Below, in pieces: positions 15,851 through 22,747 of a stretch of DNA of 23,103 nt. The notes beneath the pieces are model-generated. The model was not told the DNA's origin. It saw only the letters and a list, made by a program, of their open reading frames with translations, and did no database searches. Made by a program: the position numbers and the translations under genes. Numbering within the stretch: the stretch's first letter is position 1; each line of letters begins with the position of its first letter. The stretch covers positions 1-23,103 of the IMG/VR virus record IMGVR_UViG_3300035698_001288; one strand, given 5' to 3'. This stretch comes from a virus.

Positions 15851-16302
15851 TAGCTAGTCGCCTCAGTGAAGGCTTTCCAGTTCTGCGCCACAGGCGTCAG
15901 GAAAGCATTTACCGTACCGCCAGTCAAAGCAGCAACAGCGGTCGTTTGCAAAACGCCGAGATACCGCTCATACCCTTTGCCCTCTTGCGGCAGTGCGAAG
16001 ACCAGAACTCTGCGGCCCGCTGTCATGTCTGCGACTGCGAAGACAGGTGAAGTCGCGTGGACTGTGGCCGAACCGTCAGTCGCAATGGCTGCTTGCGCAT
16101 CCGAAACGAGGCTGAACGAGACCGTGGCGGAACCGCCAGAAGTCGCGGCAGTCGGCAGGGATACGACGAGATATATATTCTCGCCCTGACCAATGTCGCG
16201 AACATTTTGCAGGTCCATAACGTCGCCCAGAAGGTACGAGCCAGCACCGCCTGTGTTAAGCGCCAATCCCAGCGCAAAGGTAGAAAGTTTATCGGTAATC
16301 AT
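15850..16302 (-). CDS. Capsid cement (decoration) protein, Bbp16-like
   Basis: A 150-residue protein that follows the capsid gene. It begins MITDKLSTFALGLALN and contains VRDIGQGENIYLVVSLPTA and TSGGSATVSFSLVSD, then a beta-rich C-terminus (RVLVFALPQEGKGYERYLGV). This arrangement matches the Bbp16 family known from Bordetella phage BPP-1, where it forms the cement layer that bridges capsomers. The start follows TTAGGAG. A hairpin lies in the 63-base gap between capsid and this gene and could separate their expression. No other candidate for the cement role is near. Confidence 0.8.
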   Translation of the reverse strand: MITDKLSTFALGLALNTGGAGSYLLGDVMDLQNVRDIGQGENIYLVVSLPTAATSGGSATVSFSLVSDAQAAIATDGSATVHATSPVFAVADMTAGRRVLVFALPQEGKGYERYLGVLQTTAVAALTGGTVNAFLTPVAQNWKAFTEATS

Positions 16303-16329
16303 GTCTTTTACTCCTAAGACAAAATGGGT

Positions 16330-16358
16330 TTAGCGGAACCGTTATTGGCCCCGCCTAA
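16330..16358 (-). terminator. Hairpin between capsid and cement genes, weak attenuator candidate
   Basis: On the minus strand the RNA after the capsid stop can fold into a stem of about nine pairs (AGCGG and CC arms against GG and CCGCU, two G-U pairs, one bulged G) with a loop AAUAAC. A short T-run follows about ten bases later, so it is not a classic terminator. It could be a partial terminator or an RNA processing site that keeps capsid mRNA more abundant than downstream mRNA. Stability was judged by eye. Confidence 0.4.
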
Positions 16359-16365
16359 TTTTCGC

Positions 16366-17364
16366 TTAGACTACGCGGGCTTCGTCGACCTTGAGGCTGT
16401 CAACGCGGCGCATTGGAATGCCAGCACCGTTTGTCATTGTCTTGCGACCTCCGACGTCTTCCCACTTCAGGGTCGAGTCTTTGGTGAGCAGCTGGTACTG
16501 CTGACGTGCTGTCTTGCGGACAGTGCGATCCATGTAGTACGCGAGGTTCACGCCGTTCATGTTCGGAATACGCTCTTCAGCTTCAAACATCAATTGCGGA
16601 ATGTTTGCGCCTGTTGATGCATCTGCGAGCAGCAAGCTGCGATCAATGTTTGCGATGCGAACAACGAAACGCCAGTCTTTGACAACCAAGCCAAGGTCCC
16701 AGCGGTAGTGCGTCCGGTAGCCTTCCATACGACCTGCGCCGTTTGGTTCTTGGATCGTAACCTGACCTTTGTCGTTCATTTGCAAGCCGCCAGTCGAACC
16801 CTTCGGATAGATACCGAAGCAAGACTGTGAACCCCAACCGACGAGCCAGATGGATGCGTTGTCAGAACCAGTACCGCCAGCGTCGATGATGTTCTCGCCG
16901 TTTGCAGCGGACAGATCGTTGTAACGCACGTTCAGGCCGTGGAAGCGTTCTGGGTTGACTGACGAGTTACCAGCGAACAACGTGTTCGAGGCTTCTTGCG
17001 ACATTGCCTCAAGGAACGCACGATCTTCCGACAGGCGGAAGGCAGAAGTGTTCCCGTTGAGGTCAGCTTCGGCTTTGTCGATCTCGGCGTATGCTTCCAA
17101 CATACCAGTCGAGTCTGTGACCTGACCGCGAGTCGATTTGCTTGGCTGCACGTAGCCGTAAAGCTGACGCCACGTAACGTCTGGCAAGCCTGTGCGAATG
17201 GTTGAACGGTGACCAGTAACCAAGTTACCTTCCATCATCATCCAGTCGTCAAGGACTTCATTTGTTTCGTTGAGGATTTCCGCGACAACCGCGATGCTCC
17301 CGTCTGGGTCCGTTGCTTTAACAACGTCCAGCAATGTTGGGAACTTGGTATCAAGAACCGCCAT
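16366..17364 (-). CDS. Major capsid protein
   Basis: A 332-residue HK97-fold capsid protein, judged from family resemblance to the BPP-1-type capsids: N-terminal FPTLLDVVKATDPDG with ILNETNEVLDDW, then GHRSTIRTGLPDVTWRQLYG, an AYAEIDKAEADLNGN segment, a central SEDRAFLEAMSQEASNTLFAG, and a C-terminal GLVVKDWRFVVRIANID. The size agrees with podovirus capsids (T7 gp10A 345). AAGGA lies before the ATG. It follows the scaffold end by 11 bases and precedes the Bbp16-like cement gene, the same order as in BPP-1. No delta domain or protease is seen, so the separate scaffold must guide assembly. Confidence 0.9.
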   Translation of the reverse strand: MAVLDTKFPTLLDVVKATDPDGSIAVVAEILNETNEVLDDWMMMEGNLVTGHRSTIRTGLPDVTWRQLYGYVQPSKSTRGQVTDSTGMLEAYAEIDKAEADLNGNTSAFRLSEDRAFLEAMSQEASNTLFAGNSSVNPERFHGLNVRYNDLSAANGENIIDAGGTGSDNASIWLVGWGSQSCFGIYPKGSTGGLQMNDKGQVTIQEPNGAGRMEGYRTHYRWDLGLVVKDWRFVVRIANIDRSLLLADASTGANIPQLMFEAEERIPNMNGVNLAYYMDRTVRKTARQQYQLLTKDSTLKWEDVGGRKTMTNGAGIPMRRVDSLKVDEARVV

Positions 17365-17375
17365 AATCTTATTCC

Positions 17376-17606
17376 TTACTCAGCTGTGCCGTACATACGT
17401 TCGGCTTGGGTTAATGTTTGGTGCGACTGCCCTCCAGTGACATCGCCGCCCTCTTGCAGGTCTTTTGTCAGGGCGTGAAGTACCTTGACAATCTCGGGGT
17501 TGTTACCCGCGCCAGTAAGATCGAACGCCTTAAACGTATCGTCTGTAGCGCCAATTTGCAGCAACCCCTTTCTTGATCGTGGATAAAGTCTGACTAGTAT
17601 TTTCAC
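17376..17606 (-). CDS. Scaffold protein fragment 3 (C-terminal)
   Basis: The third frame of the interrupted scaffold gene. Only the part after about residue 14 (from LLQIGATDDTFKAFD) looks like the family; before it, the frame is a shadow of fragment 2. It contains GAGNNPEIVKVLHALTKDL and ends with a coat-binding helix candidate HQTLTQAERMYGTAE. No good ribosome binding site precedes the first ATG (17606), so independent translation is doubtful; production would need a +1 frame change in fragment 2 or a repaired sequence. Confidence 0.45.
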   Translation of the reverse strand: MKILVRLYPRSRKGLLQIGATDDTFKAFDLTGAGNNPEIVKVLHALTKDLQEGGDVTGGQSHQTLTQAERMYGTAE

Positions 17607-17796
17607 CGCCCAATTCGGGGAGTGCTTTTATAGCGTCTTTCCACGTTTTTTGCGTTTCATCCCATAGGGTCGCATTGGCAGCATCAGCCGCCTTGTTCGC
17701 CTCCGTTTGGGAATTAACTTGCAATTCGATAAGCCCTTTCGCCAGATCGGCGGAGGACAGTTCTTTGTTATTTATCAGCTCGAGGAAACTCGTCAT
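17530..17796 (-). CDS. Scaffold protein fragment 2 (middle)
   Basis: The middle piece of the scaffold gene, in the same frame as fragment 1 beyond its TAG. An ATG at 17796 with a weak GAAGAA upstream might allow re-initiation. Content: FLELINNKELSSADLAKGLIELQVN, then a helix with LWDETQKTWKDAIKALPELGG, which matches the middle of podovirus scaffolds. The family-like sequence ends at STIKKG; the last dozen residues (GVAANWRYRRYV) are out of frame and the true continuation is fragment 3. Confidence 0.5.
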   Translation of the reverse strand: MTSFLELINNKELSSADLAKGLIELQVNSQTEANKAADAANATLWDETQKTWKDAIKALPELGGENTSQTLSTIKKGVAANWRYRRYV

Positions 17797-17808
17797 GGTT
17801 TCTTCAGG

Positions 17809-18060
17809 CTATTCGAAACCTTCTGGGAGGGTAATGCCCTCGGCGGTAAGTGGTTCCGCTTCAGCAGTTTCTGTTTTTCCAACTTCTTTCGGAGTACCGT
17901 CTTCGTTAAGTTCAGGCTTCTCCTCAGTCGTTTCTTCTTCGGTAGTTTTCTCGGTTGTTTCTTCGCCGCCAGTCGAGATCATGCTTCCGCCGCCAGTTTC
18001 GTCTTCTGCTTCCCAAACGGGCCGCAGGTGCTTACCTACCATATCGAGAAATAGTTTCAT
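17809..18060 (-). CDS. Scaffold protein fragment 1 (acidic N-terminal)
   Basis: An 83-residue acidic piece starting MKLFLDMVGKHLRPVW, followed by a Thr/Glu-rich low-complexity part (EETTEKTTEEETTEEK) and ending LPEGFE before a TAG. A good CAGGAGA precedes the ATG, which lies 29 bases inside the upstream Bbp19-like gene. The LPEGFE motif is normally followed directly by a helix in scaffolds of this type, and the sequence after the TAG supplies that helix in the same frame. If the TAG is real and not suppressed, the product would be this fragment alone, which should not work as a scaffold. Confidence 0.55.
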   Translation of the reverse strand: MKLFLDMVGKHLRPVWEAEDETGGGSMISTGGEETTEKTTEEETTEEKPELNEDGTPKEVGKTETAEAEPLTAEGITLPEGFE

Positions 18061-18355
18061 CGTCAGTCTCCTGAATTAATGAACTGTAGAGCGACTGCGA
18101 GTGCAGGGACATTTCAGCCCTCAGTTCGGTTAAGATTTCGTACCGCCCACATAGTCGGGCTGTTTCGGTCGCCGTTTCAGCGTAGGGGGTTCGCCCCTCG
18201 CCACAGGCTGATAGTAATTCGCGGAACAAGAACCGCAGGTTGGGAGACTTTTCAATCTCCGCAAACGCTGCGGCTGTTCTACCTACGTCTTCGAGGAGCC
18301 ATTTCTTCTCCTCATCAGTCATGGTGTCCTCCTCGTCTTCGAGTTCTCGGGCCAT
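18032..18355 (-). CDS. Bbp19-like phage protein
   Basis: A 107-residue protein between portal and scaffold. The core SPNLRFLFRELLSACGEG...ETARLCGRYEILTELRAEM resembles the Bbp19 domain found in BPP-1-type phages: a short helix, a conserved Leu-x-x-Cys/Gly turn, a hydrophobic-Arg-x-G-Arg helix. Function is unknown; it is probably a minor head or assembly protein. Two starts are possible: ATG at 18355 with GAGGAAGG upstream, or ATG at 18322 (MTDEEKKWLL) with a better placed GAGGAGG. The first 11 residues (ARELEDEEDT) are acidic and dispensable-looking. The end overlaps the scaffold start by 29 bases. Confidence 0.7.
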   Translation of the reverse strand: MARELEDEEDTMTDEEKKWLLEDVGRTAAAFAEIEKSPNLRFLFRELLSACGEGRTPYAETATETARLCGRYEILTELRAEMSLHSQSLYSSLIQETDDETISRYGR

Positions 18356-18382
18356 ACTTTACCGCCTTCCTCACATCATATC

Positions 18383-18400
18383 CCAGATAGAACCATCTGG
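18383..18400 (-). other. Small hairpin between portal and Bbp19-like gene
   Basis: A perfect six-base inverted repeat (CCAGAT / ATCTGG) with a six-base loop lies in the 56-base gap between the portal stop and the next start. The coordinates are at the upstream side of the portal start direction, that is after the Bbp19-like start and before the portal stop on the plus strand; transcription runs from portal to Bbp19-like. No T-run follows, so it is not a standard terminator. It could be an RNA processing site, or chance. Confidence 0.3.
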
Positions 18401-18411
18401 CAATAGCTTAT

Positions 18412-20091
18412 TTACATTAACTGTTGCAGTGCATTCATGCCGCCGCCTACATCAGTCTCGGATAGTACCTTTGCGCCGCCAGCCAAATCTTTGCCGACCG
18501 CAGCGGATTGCGCCATATTTTCGGCTTCCAGTTCCGCGTCGTTAACTTCGCCCGCCGCTTTTCGGTCATTCAAACCCTCTGGCTTGATACCGATGTCTTC
18601 AGCGTATTGGCGCATGAGTTCGTCGATGTTCGGAACTGACTTGGCTTCCGGCCAGACAGCAGCTGCGCTACCAACGAATTGCAAATAGCGCTCGATCGTG
18701 ATCGTGCCAGATGCGCGCTGCGCGTCGGTAAGAACCGAGACAAATTCCACGTCGATTGACGCTTCGTCCAGTTCGTCTGGGATCGGCAAGAACAAGTCGC
18801 CCCGTTTCATGATCCCGAACAGCCGTTTGAGGATTGGGTTAAGCCCCTCGTCGTAGAACCGTTCTAGCACTGGGCCCAGATGCACCAGCTTTTCTTCGCG
18901 CCGTGCGTCGATCTCGGTTGCGGAACGCACAGTGTCCAACTGGGAAATCATGTTGAACAGTGAATTGTGCATCGTTTCGCGGATAGAGATAGTGTAGTTC
19001 GTAATGTCTTCGCGCAGATCGGCCATTGGGATTTGCACGTTGTAGGCTGCTTTTGCGCCGAAGTTACTGTTCGCGGTTGACGCGTAAGTGATCCCGCCAG
19101 CGCCCAAAGCTTTCGGACGGTTGCGCAGAGCTTGGTCTACGATCAGGGCTGGGCGGACCATTTTGGCGAGGCCGGAGGCACGTTCAGCAAGCATCTGTTG
19201 CAGGGCTTGTACGTCGCCAAGTGCGTCCATGGCTGGGGACGTGCCGTAACTATCGTTGCCAAGGATTTCCCAACGGTTCGTAATAGTCTTGGCCTCGTAA
19301 ACAGGGCGAACGCCGAGGTACGTGCCTGACTGGCAGCCCACTTCGAAGAACACCTCACGGAAGTCGGTGGTCAGTTTGGATAGGCCGTCTTCTCTGTTCG
19401 GCTCGATCAGGCGGATGATTTCAAATTCGGTTAGGAGGGAAGCGCCGCCCTTTTTAAATTCCTGCTTCGCTTTGATCGAAATGTTTTCTTCGCCGAACTC
19501 TTCTACCATCTGTTCTACGGTTAGAGTGAAGCGACGGACGTGGCGGTTAACGCGGTTTGAGGCGTCTTGCGCGATGAAAAACTCGCCTATCGGGTAATTG
19601 TAGCAGCGAATCACGTCGTCGAAATCTTCCTCAATACCCATTGACGCCGTGCCGAATGAGCACCACTCGAGATAGTGGAGGGCGATCGAGGTGTAGAAGT
19701 TTGATTGGGCAAGGACAGTCATCATGCGGCGAGAAGCATCGCCGAGCCAGATTGTCGCCTCGCGGGAAAGTTCTTCGTTCTTTTGCCCTTCCAGCTTCAG
19801 GCCGAACCATTTGCGCGACGGGGAGGTGATCCCGTTCATCATGCCCGAGGCCAAAGTGCGAAGCGCGATTGTGGACACGCTCGTAAGCAGTTTGGTGTTC
19901 CGGCGGTTTGCGCTCGTGGTTTCCTTTTTCCGCTGTAGGGTTGGATAGCGGCGCGGAAGGAAGTAGTCACTGATCTCGCGCCAGTGGTTGAACCACATGT
20001 TCCGCTCGAGGTCCATCTTTTTAACAATCGCCCAGTGATCCTTTTGGATTTTCACGAGGGTGTAGTTTGGCTTTTCCGTTGTATCGTACAT
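18412..20091 (-). CDS. Portal protein (T7 gp8-type head-tail connector)
   Basis: A 559-residue portal (T7 gp8 is 536). Family features: an N-terminal MDLERNMWFNHWREISDYFLPRRYP, the first helix with Trp and a Pro-containing turn; then NTKLLTSVSTIALRTLASGMMNGITSPSRKWFGL, the most diagnostic part; a wing domain in the middle; and a C-terminal helix with LDTVRSATEIDARREEKL followed by LGPVLERFYDEGLNPILKRLF, which recalls the crown of connector proteins. It forms a twelve-part ring at one capsid vertex through which DNA enters and leaves, and where the terminase docks. The ATG directly follows the previous stop (TAAATG). The C-terminal tail is Ala/Gly-rich and variable. Confidence 0.9.
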   Translation of the reverse strand: MYDTTEKPNYTLVKIQKDHWAIVKKMDLERNMWFNHWREISDYFLPRRYPTLQRKKETTSANRRNTKLLTSVSTIALRTLASGMMNGITSPSRKWFGLKLEGQKNEELSREATIWLGDASRRMMTVLAQSNFYTSIALHYLEWCSFGTASMGIEEDFDDVIRCYNYPIGEFFIAQDASNRVNRHVRRFTLTVEQMVEEFGEENISIKAKQEFKKGGASLLTEFEIIRLIEPNREDGLSKLTTDFREVFFEVGCQSGTYLGVRPVYEAKTITNRWEILGNDSYGTSPAMDALGDVQALQQMLAERASGLAKMVRPALIVDQALRNRPKALGAGGITYASTANSNFGAKAAYNVQIPMADLREDITNYTISIRETMHNSLFNMISQLDTVRSATEIDARREEKLVHLGPVLERFYDEGLNPILKRLFGIMKRGDLFLPIPDELDEASIDVEFVSVLTDAQRASGTITIERYLQFVGSAAAVWPEAKSVPNIDELMRQYAEDIGIKPEGLNDRKAAGEVNDAELEAENMAQSAAVGKDLAGGAKVLSETDVGGGMNALQQLM

Positions 20092-20286
20092 TTAGACACC
20101 ACTCAGCAATGAAGGGGCGCTAGTGCGGGTTGAGGTGTCGCGCAGCGCGGGATTGTAGGACAGTTTGTTCGGGCGTTGGCCCTTGCCACTGGCAGGGTTG
20201 GTCGCGGAAATGAAACTCGCCGGAGTGGGCGTGGAAGCAGGTTTGACGATTGGCGCTGGTTTCAGGGCTTTAGGGCGTTTACGCAT
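20092..20286 (-). CDS. Small basic Pro/Ala-rich protein
   Basis: A 64-residue protein beginning MRKRPKALKPAPIVKPASTPT. The first half is basic and Pro/Ala-rich, and the second half Ser/Thr/Asn-rich (YNPALRDTSTRTSAPSLLSGV). It is probably disordered. AAGGAAA precedes the ATG; the start overlaps the terL end by 8 bases and its stop touches the portal start. Small ORFs of this size lie between terL and portal in many podoviruses, and I do not know a function. The coupling suggests that it is translated. DNA or portal contact is conceivable from its charge, but this is guesswork. Confidence 0.65.
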   Translation of the reverse strand: MRKRPKALKPAPIVKPASTPTPASFISATNPASGKGQRPNKLSYNPALRDTSTRTSAPSLLSGV

Positions 20287-21844
20287 AGGAATTTTCCTTT
20301 ACTGGCTCGGCTGTCGGACTGTTTTCGTAGTGGTCCGCAGAAGTCGATTGGGTTAGTGGGATCAGGGATGGGGAGGCGAACGTACAAGCGAGCGCATCGG
20401 ATGCGTCAGGCGACGGTAGGCCTCGGCGTTTCATGTCCTTCTTGGTTTCCATCTGAATGAAATCCTCGCGGACGTAGGTGTAGGTTGGTCCAGCCAGCTC
20501 GGTGGTTAGATCGTTTTCCAAACCTGTGATTTTGGTTGGGATACATCCGCGAGGTAGCCAATCGCCCATACGGCCCCAGATAGCGGCGCGCTTGTTGTTG
20601 TATTTCTTTCTGGTGTGGGCAGGGCCGTCGTCGGGCTCGTCGTCTTTCGCGCCAAAGCTAACCTCGTATACGGGCGCGCCCATGTCGTTGAGGGTATCGA
20701 CTACTCCAGCGCCCAAACCGCCCCCGTCAACGAAGATGCAGACAGCGCCCAAATCCATATAGGCGTCGAATACTCGCGCGGCCAGTTGGGTTGTGCTCAG
20801 TCCTCGGTAGACGCGGGGGAGGAGGGTTCGAGCGTCGCGTCCTCGGCGTGGGTAAATGACGCTCGCATCGTCGCCAAATCTCGCGCAATCGACGCCGAGT
20901 ACAACTGGCGCCTCATTAGTATCAGGGACCTCGCGCGCGGCCGCTTCCATCGCCGTAGTGTATGAGATAAAGCTGTTAGCATCAATGCGAGGAAACATGC
21001 CGCGAACACGTACACGCACAAAATCATGATCTTCACCATAGTCGTCAATCCAGTTCTGAATTTGCGTCTTGTTAGTGATTGATACTTCGCGCGAGTCAAC
21101 TGCGCGGGATTGCCAACGGTGGGCGAATTGGCCCCCTTCGAAACAATCGCGAAAACGGCCACTGTTCTTAGTCGGGTTGCCGAAGCAGCACCAGATGATT
21201 TGAGTATTCTTGTCGGTCAGTGCGCCCTCAGTCGTTTCCCAGATCATGTCCGCGACAGCAGACGCTTCGTCAAAGATGATCAGGATGCGGCGACCTTTGT
21301 TGTGCAGGCCCGCGAACGCTTCCGTGTTCTTCTCACTCCAAGGAACCATGTCGATCCGCCAAGTTTTCTCGTGGTCGGGGTCGATTGAGAAGCGGGCGGT
21401 GGCAGTCATTTTGAAGAGCATCTTACTGATGGACATGCGATGCCACTTGGCGAGCTCGGCCCACGTTTTAGTCTTTAGCTGATTTTCCGTGTTGGCGGTA
21501 ACGACGCCCTTGGTATCGACCATAGTGGATTGCGCCCAGTCGATGATCCAGCTAACGCAGGCGGACTTGCCGATACCGTGGCCGGAGGTAATGCCGTATA
21601 GAAGGGGCTGGCATTCGACTTCCTCGTCGTAGGCGCGGGCAGCGGTGATGGCTTCACTGATCGTGACTAGGCCATTTCCGAGGGATTGGAGGAGGTCTTT
21701 CTGCCAAGGCTCGGGGCCGGAATAATCGGCAAGAGGGCCAGTCTCGCGCCAAGGATAGGCGAACAGAACGTAGCCATACGGATCGTCTTTGTACTTGGCC
21801 AAGGACTCGAGAAGTAACTCGATGGCTGCGTCGGACTCACTCAT
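20279..21844 (-). CDS. terL: Terminase large subunit
   Basis: A 521-residue packaging motor: ATPase plus nuclease. Walker A is GITSGHGIGKSA at 84-95 and Walker B with catalytic Glu is ILIIFDEA at 187-194; a coupling motif CCFGNPTKNSG follows at 219-229. The nuclease half has GVDCARFGDD (317-326, metal ligand Asp319), FVDGGGLGAGVVD (371-383, Asp373) and SPDASDALA (478-486), which are the three acidic clusters of the RNase H-like domain. All catalytic residues are present, so it should be active. It works with the small subunit to cut concatemeric DNA and pump it into the portal. It overlaps terS by 8 bases and is translated from ATG at 21844. Confidence 0.93.
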   Translation of the reverse strand: MSESDAAIELLLESLAKYKDDPYGYVLFAYPWRETGPLADYSGPEPWQKDLLQSLGNGLVTISEAITAARAYDEEVECQPLLYGITSGHGIGKSACVSWIIDWAQSTMVDTKGVVTANTENQLKTKTWAELAKWHRMSISKMLFKMTATARFSIDPDHEKTWRIDMVPWSEKNTEAFAGLHNKGRRILIIFDEASAVADMIWETTEGALTDKNTQIIWCCFGNPTKNSGRFRDCFEGGQFAHRWQSRAVDSREVSITNKTQIQNWIDDYGEDHDFVRVRVRGMFPRIDANSFISYTTAMEAAAREVPDTNEAPVVLGVDCARFGDDASVIYPRRGRDARTLLPRVYRGLSTTQLAARVFDAYMDLGAVCIFVDGGGLGAGVVDTLNDMGAPVYEVSFGAKDDEPDDGPAHTRKKYNNKRAAIWGRMGDWLPRGCIPTKITGLENDLTTELAGPTYTYVREDFIQMETKKDMKRRGLPSPDASDALACTFASPSLIPLTQSTSADHYENSPTAEPVKENSYA

Positions 21845-22445
21845 GCTCGATGTCCCGTGGGTCAGGGGTTACGTCGCGCATTTTCTGTACGCGGATTGTG
21901 GCTTGGTCCAGTCGATCGCCGAGACCGATTTTGATGTCGGTGGTCGTTTTCGTACTGACGCCCAATCCCGTGCGATCGGCAGTGAGTTTCATCAATTCCA
22001 TCAGCGCGCTTTCGGAGAACCTTTCTGGATCGTCTTCCAAACGCTCGCGGAGTTCCTCGGCCGCATCCAAGTGCAGTTCCGTCATAGCGACTGCGCCGTT
22101 AACGTAGCGCTCAGTTGCCGCGTTCCGGTAGAACAAGATCAGTTCGCCAAAGGCTGTATCGGCTTGAAGGATGCTGATGCGCGAATTGGAATAGCCATAG
22201 ACTGCGGTGCATTCTTGCGGGGACATTCCAGAGGCCAGCCCACGGGCAAGGGCGTGATGCCGCTCACGGATTTTCTTCAACGGAGGGGCGGTTGAGCCGC
22301 GCATCTCTTTCAGGCACTCCATGTCGTCGGCGCACAGGTCGCGGGAGTAGGCAAAGGTTAGCGAGGGTACGTTTCCGACAGTCCGCAAGCCAAGGGAGTT
22401 CGCGATCTCGTCCAGTCCTTCTATTTCTACTTCTGTGCGTGGCAT
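21837..22445 (-). CDS. terS: Terminase small subunit (probable)
   Basis: A 202-residue protein directly upstream of terL and overlapping it. A likely helix-turn-helix lies at about 57-90 (HHALARGLASGMSPQECTAVYGYSNSRISILQAD), the right type for DNA recognition, followed by a helical region with TELHLDAAEELRERL that could form the oligomer, and a C-terminal tail. The start is supported by a strong GGAGGAGGG. It is the first gene of the leftward unit. Small terminase subunits are poorly conserved, so the call depends mainly on gene order and the HTH; the size fits the family. Confidence 0.8.
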   Translation of the reverse strand: MPRTEVEIEGLDEIANSLGLRTVGNVPSLTFAYSRDLCADDMECLKEMRGSTAPPLKKIRERHHALARGLASGMSPQECTAVYGYSNSRISILQADTAFGELILFYRNAATERYVNGAVAMTELHLDAAEELRERLEDDPERFSESALMELMKLTADRTGLGVSTKTTTDIKIGLGDRLDQATIRVQKMRDVTPDPRDIEHE

Positions 22446-22526
22446 GAGTTAGCCCTCCTCCGGCCAAGTTAGCATACGACCCCGCGCGTAGCAAGGGGGA
22501 ATTTCGGCCGGATATGGTCGGTTCAG

Positions 22527-22555
22527 ATTATGGATGAGCCATACCGAACTGGAAA
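22527..22555 (-). promoter_or_regulatory. Candidate leftward sigma70-type promoter for the late cluster
   Basis: On the minus strand TTTCCA (22550-22555) and CATAAT (22527-22532) lie 17 bases apart, 4/6 and 5/6 matches to the sigma70 consensus. The start point would be near 22520, giving an mRNA leader of about 75 bases before terS. The -35 element lies within the palindrome at 22550-22566, as expected for a repressed or activated promoter. No other long gap exists in the leftward unit, so a promoter here is needed unless transcription enters from further right. Confidence 0.45.
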
Positions 22556-22566
22556 TCCGATTTCCA
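22550..22566. promoter_or_regulatory. Perfect palindrome, operator candidate 1
   Basis: Eight paired bases on each side of one central base: arms TGGAAATC and GATTTCCA around C. It overlaps the -35 element of the candidate leftward promoter. It has the size and symmetry of a dimeric repressor site. A related site lies 33 bases to the right. Confidence 0.5.
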
Positions 22567-22581
22567 AAAGTAAGGCTCGAT

Positions 22582-22600
22582 CCCAAAATTCGATTTCGGG
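22582..22600. promoter_or_regulatory. Imperfect palindrome, operator candidate 2
   Basis: A 19-base element with 7 of 9 pairs matching (CCC..GGG ends and AAAT/ATTT inside). It shares AAATNCGATTTC with operator candidate 1. The centres are 33 bases apart, about three helical turns, so two bound proteins would lie on the same DNA face. Confidence 0.4.
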
Positions 22601-22690
22601 AAAATTGCCTCCCTACGCGCGCGGCGGCCCCCCGCATCGTCGAACCCCCCCCGAGTCGATGTTCCTGTTTTGTTCCCGTTTGGTTGGCCT

Positions 22691-22747
22691 TTTGTCGTGC
22701 AATCAAGCCCATTGGTACTCGATAACAAAAACTTGCGGCACGACAAA
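22691..22747. repeat. Ten-base perfect inverted repeat with 37-base spacer
   Basis: Arms TTTGTCGTGC (22691-22700) and GCACGACAAA (22738-22747) are exact reverse complements, and with one bulged T they extend by two G-C pairs. The loop is too long for a normal terminator. It may be a pair of protein-binding sites or the base of a larger RNA fold. Its role is unknown. Confidence 0.5.

Larger units (their letters stand above)
17376..18060 (-). pseudogene. Scaffold protein gene, interrupted by in-frame TAG and +1 frame change
   Basis: Three consecutive fragments together read as one scaffold-type protein of about 227 residues: an acidic N-terminal part ending ITLPEGFE, a middle with PEETMTSFLELINNKEL...LAKGLIELQVN and ...WDETQKTWKDAIKALPELGG, and a C-terminal part FDLTGAGNNPEIVKVLHAL...LTQAERMYGTAE. 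The last is the well-known ending of podovirus scaffolds (tGlgnhPEvvk..., C-terminal helix that binds the coat). The frame is broken by TAG at 17809-17811, with the same frame open beyond it, and by a +1 change near AAAGGGG at 17565-17571. The span is 685 bases, 3n+1, in agreement. A scaffold is essential for capsid assembly, so either these are sequence errors, a true mutant, or recoding. The gene sits directly before the capsid gene, as expected. Confidence 0.65.

Noticed and set aside
7765-21815. CTCGAG hexamer appears more often than chance (about eleven noticed)
   Set aside because: Counted by eye only; codon use for Leu-Glu and Ser-Arg pairs in genes of this composition may explain it.
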